Positions 1 to 6,371 are shown, counted from the stretch's first letter. The stretch is DNA of 6,517 bases from an uncultured Pseudomonadota bacterium (GCA_903864555.1 CAIPGJ010000193.1:1-6517), one strand, 5' to 3'. Made by a program: numbers and translations. The notes: a model not told the origin generated them from the sequence alone.

Positions 1-3
1 CAC

Positions 4-966
4 ATGAAACGTCTGTCCCTGGCGGCGATTGCACTTTCGTTCGTCCTGTCCGGTCCGGTTGCAGCGCAGGAGTTCCCCAATAGAGCGATCACGCTCGTGA
101 TGCCCTTTCAGGCCGGGGGCGTCGCCGATCTGTTTGGACGCCTCGTCAGCGACAAAATGGGCAGTTTGCTCGGCACAAAATTCATCGTCATCAACAATGC
201 CGGCGCTGGTGGAGTTATCGGCGGCCAAGTCGTTGCCAACGCGAAGCCTGACGGCTATACGATTCTCTACGCCACGGATACGGTGATGGTCAACCACCCT
301 CTCGTGACAAAAAACCCGTTATTTATCCCGGACAAGGCGTTCGCGCCAATCCACAGCCTTACGACCACACCGTGGATGTTCGCGGTCCGTCCCGATGCGC
401 CATACAAGACCATGCGCGAGGTGGTCGAGTTCGCGCGCAAGAACCCGGGGAAGCTCAACTACTTCATCCTCGACATTGGATCGTCGCATCATGTCATGGG
501 GGAACTCCTGCAGAAGGCGGCAGGCGTGAAGTTCACGCCTATCCCCTACAAGGGCGGGCCCCAGGGTTTTCAGGACTTCTTCGGCGGCCGGCTCGACCTG
601 ATGATGGACTATGCAAACACCTGGGCGCCGTTCGTGGCGGCCGGCAAGGCCATTCCGATCGGCGTGGCCTCGGCGGCGCGTCTGCCTGTCGCGCCGAACG
701 TGCCGACCTTCGCGGAGCAGGGCTACGACGTCGCGTTCGGTCCGATCGGAGTGCTGGCTGCGCCGGTTGCGACGCCCAAGGCCGTGATCGACAAACTCTC
801 GGAGACGATGGCCCGGGTTCACAAGGATCCCGCGTTCGTGAAGTACTGCTTCGATCGAGGCTCGGTGCAACTGATGTATGGCCCTGCCGAGACGAAAGCA
901 TTCCTCGAGCAGCGGACCACAAGGATGAAGCAGTTGTTCGACGAGTTGGGCATCAAGCCGGAATGA
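4..966 (+). CDS. Bug-family (TctC-like) periplasmic solute-binding protein, copy 1
   Basis: This is a 320-residue secreted binding protein of the tripartite tricarboxylate transporter (TTT) type, expected to capture a small solute, often an organic acid, in the periplasm. Residues 1-21 form a Sec signal peptide: a KR start, a hydrophobic core, and a VAA/Q cleavage region. The mature protein shows the family hallmarks in order: VMPFQAGGVAD near residues 32-42, whose Asp42 sits in the ligand-contact loop; NAGAGGVIG at 65-73; PDGYT at 82-86; and PYKGG at 181-185. Length is normal for the family (about 320-330). The usual NRxGAGG motif reads NNAGAGG, so its Arg is missing. The signal peptide supports this start, but only three bases precede it, so its ribosome site and promoter are outside the window. 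A second Bug gene follows after 38 bp, probably in the same transcript. No TctA or TctB gene is visible. The family call is firm; the ligand is unknown. Confidence 0.93.
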   Translation: MKRLSLAAIALSFVLSGPVAAQEFPNRAITLVMPFQAGGVADLFGRLVSDKMGSLLGTKFIVINNAGAGGVIGGQVVANAKPDGYTILYATDTVMVNHPLVTKNPLFIPDKAFAPIHSLTTTPWMFAVRPDAPYKTMREVVEFARKNPGKLNYFILDIGSSHHVMGELLQKAAGVKFTPIPYKGGPQGFQDFFGGRLDLMMDYANTWAPFVAAGKAIPIGVASAARLPVAPNVPTFAEQGYDVAFGPIGVLAAPVATPKAVIDKLSETMARVHKDPAFVKYCFDRGSVQLMYGPAETKAFLEQRTTRMKQLFDELGIKPE

Positions 967-993
967 AGTCGACAGGAACCGGCGCACACATCC

Positions 994-1000
994 AAGGAGA
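994..1000 (+). promoter_or_regulatory. Ribosome binding site deciding the start of the second Bug gene
   Basis: AAGGAGA lies four bases before the ATG at 1005. It fixes that codon as the start, although the same frame is open upstream back to an ATG at 372. The upstream part of that frame is a shadow of the first Bug gene, and only the protein from 1005 begins with a signal peptide. Confidence 0.85.
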
Positions 1001-1004
1001 GATC

Positions 1005-1997
1005 ATGAAGTGCACCCTGCATGCCCTGACCGCCACCACCTTGCTGGCGTCCACCCTCCTGCCATCCACCCCGGCCTTCGCGCAAGGCAGCGCCGACGCC
1101 TGGCCCTCGCGGCCGGTCACCATCATCGTGGCGCTCGCCCCTGGCGCTGCGGTGGACATCGAGACACGCCTGTACGCCAATGAGTTGTCGAAGAACATGA
1201 ACCGCAGCTTCCTGGTGGATTACAAGCCTGGCGCGGGCAGCACCATCGGCCTCGCCCATGTCGCCAAGTCGGCGCCCGACGGCTATACGCTGTTGTCCAT
1301 GACGGCCTCCGCCTCCATCGCGAAGATGGCCTATCCCAACTTCAGCTTCGATCCCCTCAAGGACCTCGCTCCCGTCTCGCTCATGTCCATGCGGCCCATC
1401 GTCTTCGTGGTGAACCCTGCGCTGCCGGTGAAGTCGCTCAAGGAATTCATCGCCTACGCCAGGGCGAATCCCATGAAGGTGAATGCCGGCACCGCCGGCG
1501 CGGGTGGTCTCGCCGAACTGGGCTGGGGCTGGTTCAACAGCCTCACCGACACCAAGGTGACCCTGGTGCACTACAAGGGCGGCGGCCCGGCGCTCAAGGC
1601 GGTGCTGGCGGGCGAAGTGGACATCATTTTCGGCGGCCTCGCTGTCTCGATACCGCAGGTCAAGGCAGGCAAGCTGCGGGCGCTGGGCACCTCCATGCTG
1701 GAGCGCTCGAAACTTACGCCCGACCTGCCCACCGCAGCCGAGCAGGGACTTCCCGGCTTCAACTATTTCCAGTGGCTGGGCATCGCAGCGCCGGCCGCCA
1801 CGCCGCAGCCGATCATCGTCCGCCTCAATGCTGAACTGGCCAAGGTGGCCAAGTCCGCGGAGGTGCAGCGCAAGCTCGAAGACGATGGCACCATCCTGGT
1901 GGGCACCAGCCCGGAGCGCTTCCGCCAGATTTACGAGGAAGAATCCGCCCGGCTGCGCAAGGTGGCCAAAGACATCAACATGAAGTTCACCGAGTAG
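1005..1997 (+). CDS. Bug-family (TctC-like) periplasmic solute-binding protein, copy 2
   Basis: This is a 330-residue secreted binding protein of the same family as its upstream neighbour, expected to bind a small solute in the periplasm. Residues 1-26 form a signal peptide ending AFA/Q. Family motifs follow in order: IVALAPGAAVD at 41-51, KPGAGSTIG at 74-82, PDGYT at 91-95, HYKGGGPA at 189-196, and a TP-rich segment near 264-270 before the C-terminal helices. Two features stand out. The normal GGxxD ligand loop reads GAAVD, keeping Asp51 but losing a glycine. The NRPGAGG motif reads DYKPGAGS. Divergence from copy 1 is large across the whole length, so this is not a recent duplication, and the two probably bind different ligands. 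It lies 38 bp after copy 1 with a strong ribosome site and is probably co-transcribed with it. The family is certain; the ligand is unknown. Confidence 0.93.
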   Translation: MKCTLHALTATTLLASTLLPSTPAFAQGSADAWPSRPVTIIVALAPGAAVDIETRLYANELSKNMNRSFLVDYKPGAGSTIGLAHVAKSAPDGYTLLSMTASASIAKMAYPNFSFDPLKDLAPVSLMSMRPIVFVVNPALPVKSLKEFIAYARANPMKVNAGTAGAGGLAELGWGWFNSLTDTKVTLVHYKGGGPALKAVLAGEVDIIFGGLAVSIPQVKAGKLRALGTSMLERSKLTPDLPTAAEQGLPGFNYFQWLGIAAPAATPQPIIVRLNAELAKVAKSAEVQRKLEDDGTILVGTSPERFRQIYEEESARLRKVAKDINMKFTE

Positions 1998-2113
1998 CCG
2001 CACCGGAAGGCCTCTCCCCGCGCAGGCCACCGTGAAGGCCGGGACTGCCTGCGTCGTGCATCCCTGTCCCCGTCAAGTTCCGGCAAGCCACCGCCCCTTA
2101 CAATGACGGGCTC
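1998..2113 (+). promoter_or_regulatory. Intergenic region with candidate -10 box for the MFS gene
   Basis: This 116-bp gap separates the Bug pair from the transporter gene. TACAAT at 2099-2104 matches five of six bases of the sigma-70 -10 consensus and would place the transcription start at about 2110-2114, on or next to the ATG at 2114. There is no Shine-Dalgarno sequence before that ATG, so a leaderless or nearly leaderless mRNA is likely. No convincing -35 box is seen. GGCCT at 2009-2013 and AGGCC at 2024-2028 could form a short hairpin, but no T-run follows, so it is not called a terminator. Confidence 0.45.
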
Positions 2114-3286
2114 ATGCGCATTCATTTCGTTTTTGCCCTCAACGTTTTCAATACCTCGAGCACTTTTGCCAATCGCGTGCTGCTGGCGCTGTTTGCGGTG
2201 AGGCTGGGCGCCTCGCCGGTGATGGTGGGGGTGCTGGGGGCGATGTTCGCGGTGTTCCCCTCGCTGCTGGCGGTGATGGCCGGGCGCCTGGCCGACCGCA
2301 TTGGCTCGCGCTACCCGATGATCGTCGGCACCGTGGGCATGAGCCTGGGCATGCTGGTGCCTTACTTCTGGCCGACCCTGCCCGCCATCCTGTTTGCCGC
2401 GCTGATGTGCGGCTTTGCGCAGGTGTTCTTCAATGTCTCGACGCAGAACCTCACCGGCGTCCTCAGCACGCCGGAGACGCGTTCGCGCAATTTCGCCAAC
2501 TACGCGCTGACCAATTCGACCGGGCAGTTTATCGGTCCGCTGATCGGCGGCTTCTCCATCGATCATCTTTCCAACGCCAACGCCAGCCTGCTGCTGGCGG
2601 TGTTTGCCACCATCCCGCTGCTCATGCTGCTGTGGGAGCGCCGGCCGCTGGAGCCGGAGCACCTGCGCAACCGCAGCCAGGAGAAGAAGGCCGCCGCCGC
2701 CAAGGCCGGCGGCGCGCTGCAGATGCTGAAGAACCCGGCGGTGCGCCAGTCGCTCTACACCGGCAGCCTGCTCAACTCCGGGCTCAACCTGTACCAGTTC
2801 TACATGCCGGTGTATGCCACTTCGGTGGGGGCCTCGGCCTCGGTGGTGGGCATCATCATGGCCATGAATTCCACCGCAGCCTTCTTCATCCGCGCGGTGC
2901 TGCCGGCGCTGATCAACCGCTGGAAGGAAGACCGGGTGCTGGTCATGGCCTTTGTCTGCGGCGCGGTCAGCCTGACCCTGGTGCCCTTTTTCGAGAACGC
3001 CTGGATGCTGGGCCTCCTGTCCTTTGTCTTCGGCCTGGGCATGGGCGTGGGCCAGCCCATCGTCAACATCCAGATGTTCGCCAACTCGCCGGAGGGACGC
3101 TCGGGTGAAGGTATCGGCCTGAAGATGACCACCAACCAGCTCACCAAGCTGGTCAGCCCGATTGCCTTTGGTGCCGTGGCCTCCGCCGTGGGCCTGCTGC
3201 CGATGTTCTGGCTGAATGCGCTGCTGCTGGGGTCGGGCGGCTGGATGGCGCGGCCGAAAAAAGGCAGGGTCCAGCGGACAGCTTGA
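2114..3286 (+). CDS. Major facilitator superfamily (MFS) transporter
   Basis: This is a 390-residue inner-membrane protein with the MFS layout: about six hydrophobic segments, a charged cytoplasmic loop near residues 175-212 rich in Arg, Glu and Lys, then about six more. The loop after the second segment carries MFS motif A as GRLADRIGSR at 57-66, with the expected G, D, G and R positions. Asn and Gln occur within helices (for example near 107-111 and 136-138). These could line the path but do not identify the substrate. The length is typical of drug/metabolite H+-antiporters or related uniporters. The start at 2114 is chosen because translation goes directly into the first helix and because of the -10 box just upstream; no ribosome site is seen. 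The overlapping ATG at 2103 is out of frame. It is followed after about 80 bp by the methyltransferase-like gene on the same strand, but a functional link is unproven. Family membership is firm; substrate and direction are unknown. Confidence 0.88.
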   Translation: MRIHFVFALNVFNTSSTFANRVLLALFAVRLGASPVMVGVLGAMFAVFPSLLAVMAGRLADRIGSRYPMIVGTVGMSLGMLVPYFWPTLPAILFAALMCGFAQVFFNVSTQNLTGVLSTPETRSRNFANYALTNSTGQFIGPLIGGFSIDHLSNANASLLLAVFATIPLLMLLWERRPLEPEHLRNRSQEKKAAAAKAGGALQMLKNPAVRQSLYTGSLLNSGLNLYQFYMPVYATSVGASASVVGIIMAMNSTAAFFIRAVLPALINRWKEDRVLVMAFVCGAVSLTLVPFFENAWMLGLLSFVFGLGMGVGQPIVNIQMFANSPEGRSGEGIGLKMTTNQLTKLVSPIAFGAVASAVGLLPMFWLNALLLGSGGWMARPKKGRVQRTA

Positions 3287-3368
3287 TGGGCAAGGTTTGA
3301 AGTGTCATGTGGCGAGGGCATCATTGTCCGATGATGGCCACAATGATCCCGTGGGTACCGGTCCGGCG

Positions 3369-4217
3369 ATGGCGGATGGCGCGCGGACTGTCACAAGGCA
3401 GTTGCCGGTGATGCCGGGGGTCTCACCCTTTGCGGCCTCCGGCCCGGGCCATCTGACCCTGATGGCCATGCTGGCGTTCATCAGCCTTGTGCTGGTTGCA
3501 TCACTGCTGCTCGGGCAGGCGGCCATTGCGATCTACGTGCTGGGATTCTGGCACTACTACCTCTACGGGCTTGCCTATCGTTACGGCAAGGTGCCGCTGG
3601 CGCTATTCAAGCGCGATGCCGTGCTGATGAAGTCGGTCGCGCTGGCCGCCCTGGGGGTGGCCTATTTTTCCTGTCCGCCGGACTGGCTGTCCCTGGCCGT
3701 GATGGCTGCAGGCTTCGGCCTGAACGCGCTGGCTGCCCGGGTGCTGGGGGTGGACCGCACCTACTATGGTCACGAGGTGGCCGGACTGCCGCACCGGCGC
3801 ATCAGCGCATTTCCCTACTCGCAGGTCGGGCATCCCATGCTGGTGGGCAACATGGTTGCCTATGCCGGGACCATGATCAATGATTCGTTCCGCGAGCAAT
3901 GGTGGCTGCTCGCCAGCATGCATGTGGCCTTCAATCTGGCGCTGCTCGCGATGGAAATGCGTGTGAAGCCGCTGCACGGCGCCGGCGCCGCCCCCGCATC
4001 CGCGACGGGCACACCTGCGGCGCTGGCCGGCCTGGGTGCTGCGGGGGCGATGGCAGGTGCGGCGGTGGCATTTGTCTACCTGGGCGATGACCGCAGGGCA
4101 CTGGCCGGCGCCTTGCTGGGTGCAGGCATTGTCATATTTGCGCGGGTAATCTATGGCTTTTACTCTGGGGCGGTACCTGGCACCGGTGGCCGGCTTCAGG
4201 GCAGGGAGGCGCAATGA
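3369..4217 (+). CDS. Polytopic membrane protein with PEMT/phospholipid methyltransferase-like core
   Basis: From the ATG at 3369 this protein has 282 residues and about six hydrophobic segments (approximately 29-48, 49-67, 89-127 as one or two, 155-171, 178-196, then 217-238 and 244-265). Residues 132-161 read as YYG, a variable stretch, then ISAFPYSQVGHPMLVGN. This closely follows the YFG...RVTAFPFxVxxNPMYWGS pattern of eukaryotic phosphatidylethanolamine N-methyltransferase and bacterial/plant relatives. It is followed by a helix ending in Glu196, where PEMT has a Glu-Glu pair that contacts S-adenosylmethionine; here only one Glu is kept (AMEM). A SAM-dependent methyltransferase of lipids or small amines is therefore inferred. 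The last two helices, after an Ala/Pro-rich linker, are extra compared with PEMT. The start is uncertain: the frame is open back to 3216, and a GTG at 3351 and an ATG at 3411 are alternatives; no clear ribosome site was found. The stop overlaps the next gene's ATG. Fold similarity is moderately sure; activity is unproven. Confidence 0.65.
   Translation: MADGARTVTRQLPVMPGVSPFAASGPGHLTLMAMLAFISLVLVASLLLGQAAIAIYVLGFWHYYLYGLAYRYGKVPLALFKRDAVLMKSVALAALGVAYFSCPPDWLSLAVMAAGFGLNALAARVLGVDRTYYGHEVAGLPHRRISAFPYSQVGHPMLVGNMVAYAGTMINDSFREQWWLLASMHVAFNLALLAMEMRVKPLHGAGAAPASATGTPAALAGLGAAGAMAGAAVAFVYLGDDRRALAGALLGAGIVIFARVIYGFYSGAVPGTGGRLQGREAQ
4203..4217 (+). promoter_or_regulatory. Ribosome binding site and ATGA stop/start overlap
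   Basis: AGGGAGG at 4203-4209 lies four bases before the ATG at 4214. The TGA at 4215-4217 that ends the upstream gene overlaps this ATG as ATGA. This arrangement indicates translational coupling and sets the start of the downstream gene. Confidence 0.85.
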
Positions 4218-5071
4218 GCGACGCAGCACAACTGGGAACACAGGGCAAGGGCGGCACGCCGACCGGGCAGGGCCAACGCGCCACACGGCTGTTCCCCGTG
4301 CAGGTGGGGCGGTTTGACGATGCGGTCGCGCGCAGCCTCATCGACGAACTGGCGAACTGGGTCGTGGCGCGTTACCGCGAGGACCTCACGCAGCGCCCTT
4401 CAAAGCATGTCTATATCCGCCTGTTGCCTGAAGAAGTGGTCCGCAAGATCGACCGCATCCGCGACAACGCCGTCATCTGCGAAGCCATGCTGCGGCACTT
4501 CGGCCCGGACCATGTCATCACCCCGATGAAGCACACCGACGAGCTTTACCTATCCCACTACAACAAGGACCGCGGCGGCGACCAGGGCCTGTTCGACAAG
4601 CACTACGATGGCAACCTGCGCTTCCTGTCCTTTGGCACCGTGGTGCGTTCGCTGATCTACCTGCAGTCCGATGCCACCTACAAGGTGGTGTTTGCCCACA
4701 GTGGTGTGGAGAAGGCCTTCGTCACCTACGACTTCGGGCTGCTCGACTTTCACCGGGAACTGCACTGGGTCGAGGGCGAATACAGCAGTGATGGCCAGCA
4801 GCGCATCCTGCTCAAGTGCAATTACCTCGTCGCCCCGTGCGACGCCGGCCTGATGAAGTCCCTCGTGATAGGGGCGAATACCGGCGTTTTCTATCTGGTC
4901 AAAGCGGCCATGGAATACTCCAAGAGCCCGCGGAACCCGGCGCAGCGTTTCGTGGGCCTGCTGTGCAACGTGTTTCGCTTGCTTAACAACATTCACCCCT
5001 TTGTGCCGCTGATTGTCACGGCGGCGGTGCTGGGCGGTGTCGGCTGGGGCCTGATTCATTGGCTTGGCTAG
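4214..5071 (+). CDS. Putative Fe(II)/2-oxoglutarate-dependent oxygenase with C-terminal membrane anchor
   Basis: This is a 285-residue protein with no family name I can assign with certainty. Residues 111-132 (LYLSHYN, then FDKHYDGN) look like the strand that carries the HxD iron motif in double-stranded beta-helix oxygenases, giving His130 and Asp132. Some 50 residues on, FHRELHWVEG supplies a distal His, most likely His184. Arg197 in QQRILLKCNYLV follows 13 residues later, the spacing expected for the residue that binds the 2-oxoglutarate carboxylate. Residues 1-25 are a polar, Gly/Gln/Thr-rich tail without a signal peptide, so the catalytic part should be cytoplasmic. Residues 262-284 form a hydrophobic C-terminal segment, probably a membrane anchor, and 216-232 is a weaker candidate. 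It overlaps the methyltransferase-like gene by ATGA, which suggests a shared substrate or complex. The oxygenase call is an inference from motif pattern; a structural relative without activity, or an unrelated family, remains possible. Confidence 0.6.
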   Translation: MSDAAQLGTQGKGGTPTGQGQRATRLFPVQVGRFDDAVARSLIDELANWVVARYREDLTQRPSKHVYIRLLPEEVVRKIDRIRDNAVICEAMLRHFGPDHVITPMKHTDELYLSHYNKDRGGDQGLFDKHYDGNLRFLSFGTVVRSLIYLQSDATYKVVFAHSGVEKAFVTYDFGLLDFHRELHWVEGEYSSDGQQRILLKCNYLVAPCDAGLMKSLVIGANTGVFYLVKAAMEYSKSPRNPAQRFVGLLCNVFRLLNNIHPFVPLIVTAAVLGGVGWGLIHWLG

Positions 5072-5121
5072 CAGGGTGTTGAAGATGGAGGGCACGCTCT
5101 GCCTCGCCCCCAACGGCCGGA

Positions 5122-5151
5122 TTGGCGGAATCCTATCCCAGTACGTATGAT
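5122..5151 (+). promoter_or_regulatory. Candidate sigma-70 promoter for the third Bug gene
   Basis: TTGGCG at 5122-5127 (four of six bases of the -35 consensus) and TATGAT at 5146-5151 (five of six of the -10 consensus) are separated by 18 bp. Transcription would begin near 5158 and give a leader of about 230 nt before the ATG at 5388. The -10 box overlaps a palindrome, which would suit repression by a protein bound there. This is read from sequence only; other start points in this AT-rich stretch are possible. Confidence 0.4.
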
Positions 5152-5207
5152 CATAATATTATTGCAAGCCCAATGAAGAAAACAGAGACCATCTGTAAAT
5201 GATCATA
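5146..5207. promoter_or_regulatory. Pair of ATGATCAT palindromes, candidate operator sites
   Basis: TATGATCATA at 5146-5155 is a perfect 10-bp palindrome. The core ATGATCAT recurs at 5199-5206, and both copies continue with A, so nine bases are shared. The offset is 52 bp, close to five helical turns, so both sites lie on the same face of DNA. A further palindrome, ATAATATTAT, overlaps the first at 5153-5162. This is typical of a pair of dimer binding sites for a local regulator, but no regulator gene is in the window and the protein cannot be named. Confidence 0.45.
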
Positions 5208-5209
5208 TC

Positions 5210-5268
5210 AATCCGGCCAGAGGCTTGCGCCCTGCCGCACCCGCCTTGCCTGCCGCTCCGGCTGGATT
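5210..5268 (+). repeat. Inverted repeat with 41-nt loop in the leader
   Basis: AATCCGGCC at 5210-5218 pairs with GGCTGGATT at 5260-5268 as nine pairs, one of them G-U in RNA. The enclosed 41 bases are C-rich and show no strong internal stem. In a transcript from the promoter proposed upstream this would be part of the 5' leader. Its function is unknown. Confidence 0.3.
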
Positions 5269-5291
5269 TCACTTTCGCTTAATATCCGCCT

Positions 5292-5325
5292 GTGGCTGCC
5301 ATCGACGACCGTCAATGGCAGCCAC
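5292..5325 (+). repeat. Perfect 11-bp inverted repeat (hairpin) upstream of the third Bug gene
   Basis: GTGGCTGCCAT at 5292-5302 is the exact reverse complement of ATGGCAGCCAC at 5315-5325. Inside it, one mismatch is followed by three more pairs (GAC 5304-5306 with GTC 5311-5313), leaving a GACC tetraloop. The hairpin ends 62 bases before the ATG at 5388. No T-run follows on either strand, so it is not an ordinary intrinsic terminator. It may be a leader RNA structure or a protein binding site. Confidence 0.6.
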
Positions 5326-5377
5326 GCGACCGGACCTGCCGCCCCGAGCAGACAGCAAGAATCCCGGCGAACCAACC

Positions 5378-5383
5378 AGGAGG
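5378..5383 (+). promoter_or_regulatory. Ribosome binding site deciding the start of the third Bug gene
   Basis: AGGAGG, a full match to the Shine-Dalgarno core, lies four bases before the ATG at 5388. It selects this codon over the in-frame ATG at 5292, which would add 32 charged residues before the signal peptide and falls inside the hairpin. Confidence 0.88.
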
Positions 5384-5387
5384 CGAC

Positions 5388-6371
5388 ATGAACAAAGCCG
5401 TTCTGAACAGGCTGGCCGGTGGCGTATGGCTGCTGGCGCTGTGCGGTGGTCCGGCCCAAGCAGCCGACCAGGCGCCCGGCTATCCCTCGCGCAATGTGCG
5501 CATGGTGATTCCTTTCGTGCCCGGCGGCTCGTCCGATGTGATCGGCCGCATCGTGGCGCAAAAGCTCACCGAAGCCTGGGGCCAGCAGGTGATCGTGGAC
5601 AACCGCGGCGGCGGCGGCACGGTCATCGGCACCGAGATCGTGGCCAGGGCCAATCCGGATGGCCACACCATCCTGCTCTCCACGCCGTCCTTCACGGTCA
5701 ATGCGACGGGCGTGCGCACGCTGCCTTACAACCCGGCCAAGGATTTCTCGCCCATCATCCTGTTCGGCTTCGCGCCGATGATGATCATCGCCACGCCATC
5801 CTTTCCGCCGCGGACCATCAAGGAGCTGGTGGCCTATGCCAAGGCCAATGAAGGCAAGGTCACCTTCGGCTCGGCCGGCAACGGCAGCATCAACCAGATG
5901 GGCCTGGAGCTGATCAAGCTGCAGGGCGCGCCCATGACGCATGTGCCCTACAAGGGCGCCGCACCGGCCATGACCGATGTGGCGGGCGGCCAGATCAACC
6001 TGCTGCTCACCGCGGCGGGTGCCGCGCTGCCGCTGGTGAAGGCGGGCAAGCTGAAGGCGATTGCCGTCACCAGCCTGCAGCGCATCCCGCTGGCGCCGGA
6101 CATCCCGGCCGTCTCGGAAACCTTCCCCGGCTACGAAGTGGTGAACTGGTACGGCTTCCAGGCGCCCGGCGCTACACCGCCCGCCATCGTGGCCAAGATC
6201 AACGCCGACATGATGCGTCTGCTCAAGGATGCCGATGTGCTGGACCGCATCGCGCGCGAAAGCAGCCTGCCCGGGGGCAGCACGCCCGAGCAGTTCCGCA
6301 CTTTCCTGCAGAACGAAATCGTGAAGTGGACGCGGGTGATCAAGGAAACCGGCGCCACCGTGGACCAGTGA
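5388..6371 (+). CDS. Bug-family (TctC-like) periplasmic solute-binding protein, copy 3
   Basis: This is a 327-residue secreted solute-binding protein of the TTT/Bug family. Residues 1-25 are a signal peptide ending AQA. This copy is the most canonical of the three: IPFVPGGSSDVIGR at 41-54 with Asp50 in the ligand loop, DNRGGGGTVIG at 71-81 retaining the Arg that copies 1 and 2 lack, PDGHT at 90-94, THVPYKGAAPA at 184-194, and NWYGFQAPGATP at 253-264. Length is normal. It is set apart from the genes upstream by a 316-bp region with its own promoter and operator-like elements, so it is probably a separate, regulated transcript. No TTT membrane subunit (TctA or TctB) is visible on either side, so it either serves a transporter encoded elsewhere or works as an orphan receptor. 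The ligand cannot be told from the sequence. Confidence 0.95.
   Translation: MNKAVLNRLAGGVWLLALCGGPAQAADQAPGYPSRNVRMVIPFVPGGSSDVIGRIVAQKLTEAWGQQVIVDNRGGGGTVIGTEIVARANPDGHTILLSTPSFTVNATGVRTLPYNPAKDFSPIILFGFAPMMIIATPSFPPRTIKELVAYAKANEGKVTFGSAGNGSINQMGLELIKLQGAPMTHVPYKGAAPAMTDVAGGQINLLLTAAGAALPLVKAGKLKAIAVTSLQRIPLAPDIPAVSETFPGYEVVNWYGFQAPGATPPAIVAKINADMMRLLKDADVLDRIARESSLPGGSTPEQFRTFLQNEIVKWTRVIKETGATVDQ

Larger units (their letters stand above)
5072..5387. other. Intergenic region with AT-rich control island and structured leader
   Basis: This 316-bp non-coding stretch lies between the oxygenase-like gene and the third Bug gene. Its left part (5072-5140) is GC-rich with nothing recognisable; a GAGGGCA/TGCCTC near-palindrome at 5088-5105 lacks a T-run. 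The middle (about 5141-5210) is sharply AT-rich against its surroundings and holds paired palindromes and a possible promoter. The right part holds two inverted repeats, at 5210-5268 and 5292-5325, before the ribosome site of the Bug gene. No small gene with a credible ribosome site was found here. Confidence 0.7.

Noticed and set aside
372..1004. In-frame upstream extension of the second Bug gene
   Set aside because: It overlaps the first Bug gene in another frame and would bury the signal peptide; a strong ribosome site marks the ATG at 1005.
2009..2028. GGCCT/AGGCC hairpin as a terminator after the second Bug gene
   Set aside because: Only five pairs, a ten-base loop and no T-run.
819..2030. 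A 403-codon open frame on the - strand opposite the second Bug gene
   Set aside because: Low-complexity Arg/Gly/His-rich translation; it also spans the end of one well-supported + strand gene and all of another.
3216..3368. Upstream extension of the methyltransferase-like gene to the ATG at 3216
   Set aside because: It would overlap the end of the MFS gene by about 70 bp and adds a polar, Arg/Gly-rich stretch with no family resemblance; a start at 3351, 3369 or 3411 is more likely.
5088..5105. GAGGGCA/TGCCTC hairpin as a terminator after the oxygenase-like gene
   Set aside because: The stem is imperfect with a bulge, and no T-run follows.
5292..5387. Upstream ATG at 5292 for the third Bug gene
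   Set aside because: It would place charged residues before the signal peptide and has no ribosome site, while AGGAGG directly precedes the ATG at 5388.
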